Below are positions 1 to 5,463 of a DNA stretch of 7,515 bases, piece after piece. The position numbers and the translations under genes were made by a program. The DNA comes from Planctomycetaceae bacterium UBA6163. Lineage in GTDB: Bacteria; Planctomycetota; Planctomycetia; Pirellulales; Pirellulaceae. Within the stretch, counting starts at the first letter, position 1. Each line of letters starts with the position of its first letter. The stretch covers positions 1-7,515 of the forward strand of contig DIUH01000246.1 in assembly GCA_002428205.1 (NCBI GenBank), in the 5' to 3' direction. The notes below the pieces were generated by a model that saw only the letters and a list, made by a program, of their open reading frames with translations, did not search any database and had not been told where the DNA came from.

Positions 1-108
1 TGCTTCGCACAAAAGGTACCGGACACTTATTTCCCGCTCAGTGCTTATCAAGCATTGTTTGTACTGTTTCTGCAAGCTACCAGAAGGCGGTAATGCACGC
101 AGGGGAGT
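1..108. other. Gene-free left edge with a possible dispersed-repeat motif
   Basis: No convincing coding region is visible between the window edge and the stop codon of the ExbB-like gene. The stretch contains AAAA followed by GGTACCGGACACTTATTT (15-32). I associate this type of motif, reading GTGTCCGGTACC on the other strand, with dispersed intergenic repeats near IS200/RAYT-type transposases, but that is from memory and unverified. A small inverted repeat lies at 40-56. The expected ExbD gene does not begin in this stretch, so the ExbB-like gene is separated from whatever follows by more than 108 bp. Confidence 0.4.
40..56. repeat. Short inverted repeat (7-bp arms, 3-nt loop)
   Basis: AGTGCTT (40-46) and AAGCATT (50-56) can pair around the loop ATC, with one G-U wobble. 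It lies about 50 bp past the stop of the minus-strand ExbB-like gene. On neither strand is it followed by a clean T-run: the plus strand continues GTTTGT and the minus strand GAGCGG. A rho-independent terminator is therefore possible but weak, and chance is a fair alternative. Confidence 0.2.
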
Positions 109-969
109 TTACTTCTTGGTAACTTGTGGTTGAAAGTCTTCGAATCGGCTCATTAGGTTTTCGCTTGTGACCCCGACTTCCAACAACAGGCGCGTGACCC
201 GGTTTCGCAGAATGTTATAAGCAGCGATCGCTGGAATCGCGACCGCCAATCCGACCAGCGTTGTAAACAGGGCGGTTGAAATACCGGCGGCCAAGTCGGC
301 AGGCTTGGGTGTTGCTCCGCCAAGTGCGATCACTTGGAAAGACGAGATCATCCCTTGCACGGTGCCGAACAGTCCGATCATCGGGCTCAAGTTGCCGATC
401 AAAGCCATGTAGCTGAGGCGGTGTTCGAGCTTCATGCTTTCTTCTTCGCCGACTTCTTGCATCCCTTCTAGTGCTTTGTTGTAACCCTTGGACAACTTAG
501 CCAGTCCAGCGGAAAGGACTTGTCCGAGAACGGACTCATCGGCGCGGGCGAGATCATAAGCTTCTTGAAACTGCTTTTCATTTAATTTTTCTTCAAAGCC
601 ATCGACCAATTCTTGTGGCAACAACGTTTCGCGGCGAGCGGCCAACAGGTTCATCACGAACAACGAGACGAGCGTGAACGACAAGGCCAAGAAGATAACC
701 ACATAGGGCCAGCCGAGTGACTCAGCGGTCCAGCTGAGCAAGCTTTGTTGTTTCGCAGACGCAGGTGCGCCGCCAGCATCTGCGGCAGGTTGCGCAGCAG
801 GCTGATCCGGCGCTGCACCTGCGGCTGGGGCGGGATCGCCGAACTCGGCCGCATCGTCTTGTGCCGACACGGGTGTAATGGACAAGCACATAGCGGCTAG
901 GGCGATGCCAAACGCCATGGTCAAGCGACCGGCAACCCGTGAGAAACTGTTTACACCATTGAAGACCAT
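109..969 (-). CDS. MotA/TolQ/ExbB-family proton channel protein with N-terminal signal peptide
   Basis: This is the inner-membrane subunit of a proton-motive-force transducer of the ExbB/TolQ type. It normally forms a pentamer around an ExbD/TolR dimer. Visible in the 286 residues are a signal peptide (1-36, ending VSA before QDD), an Ala/Pro-rich linker (about 37-73), TM1 (about 88-110), a charged cytoplasmic loop (111-185), TM2 (about 188-210) and TM3 (about 228-251). TM2 carries GLFGTVQGM (199-207). TM3 carries TTLVGLAVAIPA (236-247) followed by YN. The two channel threonines of E. coli ExbB (T148, T181) appear to correspond to T203 and T237. The Glu of ExbB at 176 aligns with T232 (IAEAL becomes ISTAL). 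The ATG at 969 has AGGA nine bases upstream. Signal peptide plus linker make it longer than E. coli ExbB (244 aa). It is the last of three co-oriented genes, 109 bp after the TPR gene. No ExbD gene is in the window. ExbB versus TolQ cannot be decided, so no symbol is given. Confidence 0.93.
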   Translation of the reverse strand: MVFNGVNSFSRVAGRLTMAFGIALAAMCLSITPVSAQDDAAEFGDPAPAAGAAPDQPAAQPAADAGGAPASAKQQSLLSWTAESLGWPYVVIFLALSFTLVSLFVMNLLAARRETLLPQELVDGFEEKLNEKQFQEAYDLARADESVLGQVLSAGLAKLSKGYNKALEGMQEVGEEESMKLEHRLSYMALIGNLSPMIGLFGTVQGMISSFQVIALGGATPKPADLAAGISTALFTTLVGLAVAIPAIAAYNILRNRVTRLLLEVGVTSENLMSRFEDFQPQVTKK

Positions 970-978
970 TTAATACGT

Positions 979-982
979 TCCT
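979..982 (-). promoter_or_regulatory. Ribosome binding site of the ExbB-like gene
   Basis: The minus strand reads AGGA nine bases before the ATG at 969. This supports the long start, which includes the whole signal peptide, over the internal Met18, which would leave only a short n-region. An AT-rich tract (TTAAAAATTAATTAA on the minus strand) lies just upstream and could form part of an internal promoter, but no clear -10/-35 pair is visible. Confidence 0.5.
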
Positions 983-1078
983 GCGTTAATTAATTTTTAA
1001 AGGGAGTGTATGGATCGAAACCAGATTGAAACGTCGCATGCCAGTCGGTCCAGAGGCATCACTAGCGGAGCACGGCGA

Positions 1079-2110
1079 TCATTTTTTCCATCCAGGATAT
1101 CGTTGTTGAAGTTCCTGACGAGCTTCGTTGGCACGCTCGGGGTTACCGACCTTGGGCCAAAGTTCGATCAATCGCGACAGCGCCTCGGCATGTGCGCTAG
1201 GTTGTCCCGAAAACATCAAGTGTGTGTGCAGGTAGGCCAGCACGGCCCCTTCGTTGTCGCCGATCGCTTCTAGGCTTGCGCCTTGGGCATTGTAGACTTG
1301 TGCCGCGATCTCTGAGTTATCCGGATTCAGTTCCGCGATCAGCGAATTGACCAGTTCGACGGCCTGGGGCCCTTTGTTTTGTTGGGCCAGCGCTATTGCC
1401 TTTCCCGTTTTCGCCAGCGTTTGCAATTTGGCCCCCAACTCGGACTGAACGTTGGCGCCAATCACTCGAGTAAAGCTCGTGTCGGCTTCTGCAGCATTGC
1501 CCTGTTTCAGCTTGGCGACTCCGCCAAGATATTCCGCTTCAATCTTCAGCTCAGGAACCGGCGCGTTTGCAAGAAAAGTATAGAACCTCACCGCCTCCTC
1601 ATACTTGCCTTCGGCAATTGCGAGGTCTCCCATGGTTTTGGCGGCGTTATAGAAATGGATACTTTGTTGATTTGCGCCTGCAAAACCGCGCATCTTTCGC
1701 ATCGCTTCGGCAACGTCACCGCGTCCGGCGAGGGCCAAAGCGGCCTCGGTGCGGGCGACGTAGTACAAGGCGTCGGCTTTGACGAATTCCCGCATCGGTT
1801 TATTGAACTCGATCCTGCTGAGATCTTGTTCCGCCTGTTCGAAGTTTCCTTCGAGTGCCGCACGTCGGCCACTGGTCAATTGGGGCGGTTCACCGTCAAA
1901 AACGAGGGAGCCAATTTTATCGATCGCGAACGTTTGCTTCCCGGCATTGGATTCAAGAGTTACCGAATCTCGCTTGATCTCGGTTATTTTCCCGATCACG
2001 GTCGGCCCCTTGGCGGGAACGACGCGATCAACTTGAGCCCATGCCGAGGACGATGAAGCGAGGGCCAAAACAATCACAAACGCCAACATCCGAACGATGG
2101 CTCGTCCCAT
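1079..2110 (-). CDS. Exported protein with N-terminal beta domain and TPR repeats
   Basis: I do not recognise a named gene; this is a predicted periplasmic TPR protein of about 343 residues. From the chosen start there is a signal peptide (1-25, basic n-region GRAIVR, hydrophobic core, ending AWA before QVD). A small beta-rich segment follows at about 37-75 (GKITEIKRDSVTLES... KIGSLVFDGEPPQL), which looks like an Sm/SH3-like barrel. Helical TPR-type pairs follow to the end, for example around 155-180 (GDLAIAEGKYEEAVRFY), 195-215, and 273-295 (GASLEAIGDNEGAVLAY). The C-terminus (ELQQRYPGWKK) is typical of tol-pal/CpoB-like and similar TPR proteins. The ORF extends to an ATG at 2158, but that start has no ribosome site and would bury the signal peptide behind 16 polar residues. 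The ATG at 2110 has AGGTG four bases upstream. It sits between the large TPR gene and the ExbB-like gene on the same strand, suggesting a scaffold or partner of that channel. Function is inferred from context only. Confidence 0.85.
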   Translation of the reverse strand: MGRAIVRMLAFVIVLALASSSSAWAQVDRVVPAKGPTVIGKITEIKRDSVTLESNAGKQTFAIDKIGSLVFDGEPPQLTSGRRAALEGNFEQAEQDLSRIEFNKPMREFVKADALYYVARTEAALALAGRGDVAEAMRKMRGFAGANQQSIHFYNAAKTMGDLAIAEGKYEEAVRFYTFLANAPVPELKIEAEYLGGVAKLKQGNAAEADTSFTRVIGANVQSELGAKLQTLAKTGKAIALAQQNKGPQAVELVNSLIAELNPDNSEIAAQVYNAQGASLEAIGDNEGAVLAYLHTHLMFSGQPSAHAEALSRLIELWPKVGNPERANEARQELQQRYPGWKK

Positions 2111-2114
2111 GGGG

Positions 2115-2119
2115 CACCT
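2115..2119 (-). promoter_or_regulatory. Ribosome binding site deciding the start of the small TPR gene
   Basis: The minus strand reads AGGTG four bases before the ATG at 2110. No comparable purine tract precedes the upstream in-frame ATG at 2158. Together with the signal peptide beginning right after this ATG, it favours the shorter protein. Confidence 0.45.
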
Positions 2120-2178
2120 ATTGAGTCTGTTTACCTGATTTTCGATCGACGCTTGCATAAAGATTTAGACTAGTCGGT

Positions 2179-2199
2179 GGCGACGGGGCACAAGTCGCC
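2179..2199. repeat. Inverted repeat GGCGAC/GTCGCC
   Basis: GGCGAC (2179-2184) and GTCGCC (2194-2199) form a perfect 6-bp GC-rich stem with a 9-nt loop. It sits in the leader of the small TPR gene. Neither strand has a T-run directly after it, so it is not a standard intrinsic terminator. It could be an mRNA hairpin affecting processing, or chance. Confidence 0.25.
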
Positions 2200-2302
2200 C
2201 GGTGATATTTGGACGATCGTGCGAAAAGTTATTGACGTGTTGCACGCTGGGGAATCGCGATGCTTTTCGGCTGGAGCCTCTATTTTAACCCGCGGTCTAC
2301 TT

Positions 2303-5300
2303 TTATGGTAATCCGACGGGATTTATCCCCAAACCTTTTTGAATTTCCTTCATCAATAGATCAAAATCTTTATGCCGGGCCGGTCCACCCAAGTCGGGAT
2401 AAAGTGCGCTGACCTGTGTGATGTCCTTGCTGGCTTGTTCCATCAGCTTGGTATCATTGCTCACTTTGCCCATCATGAAACGGTTAAAGGCGACACGGTA
2501 TCGAGCTTCGAAAAACTGCTCGCGAAACTCTCGCTTGCCGCTGACCATCTTGCTAATGCGGCCCCAACCCCAAATCACATTCTTCTTATCCGCACCTGGA
2601 CGAGCGCCCGAAAGGGCAGCGCCATAGGCACTTACGGCGAATTGTGGATTGATCGTTCCGGCCCACTTCTCGTACGCCGTTGCAGCTTCGATTTGCGTGT
2701 CGAGCATCATCGGTGACACCTTGAGTATCTCTTCGAACAGGTCAATCGCTTTTTTGTACTCACCGGCGAGTCGATTAGCGCGGCCGAGTTGGAACTTCAG
2801 TGTCGTAGGAGCGTTGTTGCCCAATTTTCCTTGCAGCGTTTCAAAGGTTTGAATCGCAGAGGAAAGCAGGGCGGCGCCTTGTGGATTGTTGTCGGCAATC
2901 GCCGCTTCGCCCATTTGCATTAGCGTTTGGCCAACCCACTGCAAGGTCGCGGGGTCTTTGGCTGATTTGGAAATCGCGTCGAGGATGGCTTGAAAGGCAT
3001 TGATCAACTTGGCCTTTTGTGCCGGTGGGGAGGCATCGAGTTGATCCTTGATGTCGCGGGCCAGTCCGATGTAAATCCTCACCAGGCGTTCGTCTGCATC
3101 GGGCTTGCCTTTGACACTCGCCTCCAATCGACCCATGACATCAATGGCTCGCTTGGTCAACGCCGCAGTGTCGCTTCCTTCTGACGTCATCGCGCCAACG
3201 ACGGCTTGCAATTCGACCGCAAACAAGTCTGACGAAAATCCGTCTCGCGGTTCGCCCAATTTTTCTACGCCTTTTAGAGGCCCGTATTTCGGATTGTCTA
3301 ACGCCTTAAGTGCCGCCGCGGCATCGCCGCGTCGCAGTTCGATTCGTGCCAATACAAGCGCAGCTTGAAACGCGTCGGGGCCGACCAATTCGCCCGGCAG
3401 GCTGTTCAGCCCGGTTCCTAAATCGCTGGCCGCCTCAGGCAGGACCGCCTCAGCTTCGGCGATTTTGTTTTCCTGTCTCAGCAGCAGTGACTTGTTCCAC
3501 AGCAATTGGCCCATCAGTCGATGGAAACTCGCCCGTTCGGCCCCTTCGGGCATTTTGGTCAGCAGTGTGCGGGCATCGTCCCAGCGGTCGTCATCCAGCG
3601 CCAGCTTGACCAAAATCCCCTTGGCCGCCGAGGACTGGGGGTCATTGGGCCATGTTTTGGAAAGGTATTCGCTCAGCAATTCAATCTGCCGCACCAAGCT
3701 GGTGGTCGACTCTTTTGGCAAACTTTGGATCAGCTCCTTAAGTGACAAAATTGCCATTAATCCGCCTCTTAATCCTTCGGGCTTGTTAGCGGCACTTCGC
3801 GACAAAAACTGGCCAACGGCGGCCGCATCCCAATAGTCACCGCGTTGATAAAGCGCTGAAGCGAGATACTGGCGAGCCTGATTAAGCGGCACAGGCTCAC
3901 TGCCGCCGAACGAAAGTCCTCCACGAATCACTTGGATCAGCGTTTTGCGGCCCGCATCAATTTGGGCATCGGTTGCCTCCAATTCTGCTGCGGCCGATTG
4001 GGCACCTTCGCCACCGGTGGAAACTTGCTCAGCGAGCGTCTCACGCGTGCGGTTTAATTCCTCACCCTCCAGCATCAATCGCTGGGCGATCGAAAGCGCC
4101 TCTTCCAGCGATTTCGGTTGCTCGACATTGGGGGCCGGTTCGGCCGATTCGGACTTCTCGATCCCCATTTCGGACAGTAATTGACGTGCCTCGGGTTCGT
4201 GCAATCCGGGCACCTTCACCGCCGCGTTTAACAACGGCCTGGCGTTGGTCGAAGCGATTTTACGCCCTTCCATTTGCTTACCCGCGGCGATCAATTCCTT
4301 GGACTGAAACAGATATGCCTTAGCGAGGGCAACTTGCACCGCCGCAAACTCGGGCACACGACGTTCGTTGGGGCGGGCGGCATCAACCAATCGCTTGGAT
4401 TGGCCGATGATTTCGTCAAGCTTAGGCTCCGACTCGGCCAGCTGCATTTCGATCAATCCGGTCATCGCGAGCATGCGTGCGGGCCGCAGCAAATCGACTT
4501 CGGGCTGCTCCAAAACTCGCTGAAAACTGTCGATCGCCGATTTCTTGTCGCCTAATGTTCGCTGGACTTGGGCGCGATACAGCATTGACATCGCACCTTG
4601 GAAAAAGCCACTGTATTTTTCGCTCAACTCGGTAAACGACACGAGTGCTTCTTCAAGCAATTTCTTGCCGTCCTTGAGCGGTTCGCGGTAAGTGTTGGCG
4701 GCTAATTGCTTTGCCTCGCCAGTGCGAAGCTGGGCCTGCAGAAAATCGAACCGATATTGTTCTCGCTGGGCGGCTTTTTCGGGTTCCTTTTCCGCATCGA
4801 TCTTCTGGCCCCGCATCGATTCCAGCTTGCTTTTGAGGTCATTGACGATCGAAGTGAAGGTCTCGGCGGCATCCAAGCACGACTTCCGCGCGTTTTCCCG
4901 AGCCTCGTCGCTGGGGTCCGCAACGCTCATCAACTGGTCTGCTCGCACCATCTGCAACTTGCCCAGTTGCAATTTCGCCTCGGAAATTCGTGGATGGTCG
5001 GTCTTTGTCAAAAAACCTTTGAGGGCTTCTTCTGCGGAAACGAATAGTTTGTCGCGTTCGGAAATATTGCGAGCCGAAACCGCGGCATCGATGAAAGTCT
5101 GTGCCCTTTCCAGCGGAATGGCGTCGATAAACGATTGTGGGACACCGGGATATTTGTCGATTCGATCGAGGTATTTGAGTGCCGTGTCAAAGTAGCCCAC
5201 TGATCGTAATTGGGCGACAAATGCCTCCGCTGGCTCGCCTAATTCGGCCGCGTTTGCTCGCTGGCAAGTGATGGTTCCGCCGCAGAAAAGCATCGCAGCG

Positions 5301-5338
5301 ATCGACTTGGCGAAGAAGAACGTTCTCAAATTGGACAT
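2303..5338 (-). CDS. Large exported TPR/helical-repeat protein
   Basis: I do not recognise a named gene; it is a secreted alpha-helical repeat protein of about 1011 residues. The signal peptide is residues 1-30 (SNLR n-region, hydrophobic core, RANA before AEL). The Cys at 25 is not in a lipobox. Helical repeats fill most of the rest. TPR-like pairs are clearest near 248-280 (YRAQVQRTLGDKKSAIDSFQRVL), 491-517 (ASALYQRGDYWDAA), 655-682 (LARIELRRGDAAAALKAL) and 845-876 (GRANRLAGEYKKAIDLFEEIL). An acidic/Pro linker (about 397-410) and a probable coiled-coil stretch (about 410-475) split it into two halves. The C-terminus has an aromatic patch (IWGWGRISK) and an Arg/Phe-rich helix. The frame is open to a TTG at 5407, but the ATG at 5338 has AGGT seven bases upstream and starts the signal peptide directly. 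It is the first of three same-strand genes leading to the ExbB-like channel. A periplasmic scaffold for that complex is the best inference, comparable in idea to CpoB or gliding-motor TPR proteins. Confidence 0.88.
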   Translation of the reverse strand: MSNLRTFFFAKSIAAMLFCGGTITCQRANAAELGEPAEAFVAQLRSVGYFDTALKYLDRIDKYPGVPQSFIDAIPLERAQTFIDAAVSARNISERDKLFVSAEEALKGFLTKTDHPRISEAKLQLGKLQMVRADQLMSVADPSDEARENARKSCLDAAETFTSIVNDLKSKLESMRGQKIDAEKEPEKAAQREQYRFDFLQAQLRTGEAKQLAANTYREPLKDGKKLLEEALVSFTELSEKYSGFFQGAMSMLYRAQVQRTLGDKKSAIDSFQRVLEQPEVDLLRPARMLAMTGLIEMQLAESEPKLDEIIGQSKRLVDAARPNERRVPEFAAVQVALAKAYLFQSKELIAAGKQMEGRKIASTNARPLLNAAVKVPGLHEPEARQLLSEMGIEKSESAEPAPNVEQPKSLEEALSIAQRLMLEGEELNRTRETLAEQVSTGGEGAQSAAAELEATDAQIDAGRKTLIQVIRGGLSFGGSEPVPLNQARQYLASALYQRGDYWDAAAVGQFLSRSAANKPEGLRGGLMAILSLKELIQSLPKESTTSLVRQIELLSEYLSKTWPNDPQSSAAKGILVKLALDDDRWDDARTLLTKMPEGAERASFHRLMGQLLWNKSLLLRQENKIAEAEAVLPEAASDLGTGLNSLPGELVGPDAFQAALVLARIELRRGDAAAALKALDNPKYGPLKGVEKLGEPRDGFSSDLFAVELQAVVGAMTSEGSDTAALTKRAIDVMGRLEASVKGKPDADERLVRIYIGLARDIKDQLDASPPAQKAKLINAFQAILDAISKSAKDPATLQWVGQTLMQMGEAAIADNNPQGAALLSSAIQTFETLQGKLGNNAPTTLKFQLGRANRLAGEYKKAIDLFEEILKVSPMMLDTQIEAATAYEKWAGTINPQFAVSAYGAALSGARPGADKKNVIWGWGRISKMVSGKREFREQFFEARYRVAFNRFMMGKVSNDTKLMEQASKDITQVSALYPDLGGPARHKDFDLLMKEIQKGLGINPVGLP

Positions 5339-5345
5339 CGTCAAG

Positions 5346-5349
5346 ACCT
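5346..5349 (-). promoter_or_regulatory. Ribosome binding site deciding the start of the large TPR gene
   Basis: The minus strand reads AGGT (within CAGGTC) seven bases before the ATG at 5338. This favours that ATG over the upstream in-frame TTG at 5407, which would add 23 residues with no export signal logic. Confidence 0.45.
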
Positions 5350-5384
5350 GACGGGGGGAGAAGAACAAGAACAGACCGCAGCGG

Positions 5385-5396
5385 ACAATTGTACAA
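5385..5396. repeat. Overlapping palindromes ACAATTGT and TTGTACAA
   Basis: The 12-bp ACAATTGTACAA holds two perfect 8-bp palindromes sharing TTGT. It lies midway between the divergent genes and overlaps the best -10-like hexamer for the minus strand. It could be an operator for a dimeric regulator. AT-rich palindromes of this size also occur by chance. Confidence 0.25.
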
Positions 5397-5419
5397 GACC
5401 CGCTCAATCAAATGGTACA

Positions 5420-5449
5420 GAAAGGAGTATACTTGAGTTCGCTCCTTTC
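5420..5449. repeat. Perfect 8-bp inverted repeat in the leader of the plus-strand unit
   Basis: GAAAGGAG (5420-5427) and CTCCTTTC (5442-5449) are perfect reverse complements with a 14-nt spacer. The left arm is a strong Shine-Dalgarno-like sequence, so in a plus-strand transcript that site would be paired with the right arm. It ends 14 bases before the ATG at 5464. It may be a regulatory hairpin, an operator, or coincidence. Confidence 0.35.
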
Positions 5450-5463
5450 ATGGCTTTCCAAAG

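Larger units (their letters stand above)
2111..2302. other. Intergenic gap between the two TPR genes
   Basis: There are 192 bp between the stop of the large TPR gene and the preferred start of the small one. This is long for a tight operon, so an extra promoter or processing site is possible. It contains an inverted repeat at 2179-2199, an 8-bp palindrome ATCGCGAT (about 2256-2263), and two CGATCG words (2143, 2214). No convincing promoter, terminator with T-run, or small gene is visible. Confidence 0.4.
5339..5463. promoter_or_regulatory. Divergent intergenic region between the TPR/ExbB and membrane-protein transcription units
   Basis: These 125 bp separate divergently oriented genes, so promoters for both directions should lie here. 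On the minus strand TACAAT (5388-5393) resembles a -10 box, but I find no good -35 at 17 bp. On the plus strand TATACT (5429-5434) resembles a -10 box, again without a good -35. Two overlapping 8-bp palindromes, ACAATTGT (5385-5392) and TTGTACAA (5389-5396), and an 8-bp inverted repeat (5420-5449) are the other notable structures. The region is certain; the exact promoter positions are weak. Confidence 0.4.

Noticed and set aside
1379..2056. Plus-strand open frame of 225 codons opposite the small TPR gene
   Set aside because: It is antisense to a gene with a clear signal peptide and TPRs. Its translation has no coherent domain and is rich in Cys, Arg and Phe, as is typical of a complementary frame.
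2111..2158. N-terminal extension of the small TPR protein to the ATG at 2158
   Set aside because: No ribosome site precedes it, and 16 polar residues would come before the signal peptide. The ATG at 2110 fits better, though the long form cannot be excluded.
4692..5195. Plus-strand open frame of 167 codons opposite the large TPR gene
   Set aside because: It is the antisense shadow of an alpha-helical gene, giving a Ser/Arg/Leu-rich translation without motif or ribosome site.
5236..5338. Possible lipoprotein signal in the large TPR protein (Cys at residue 25)
   Set aside because: The residues before the Cys (GTIT) do not fit a lipobox, while RANA before AEL fits ordinary signal peptidase cleavage.
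5339..5407. N-terminal extension of the large TPR protein to a TTG at 5407
   Set aside because: The start would be TTG with no ribosome site, and it would push the signal peptide 23 residues inward. The ATG at 5338 has AGGT at good spacing.
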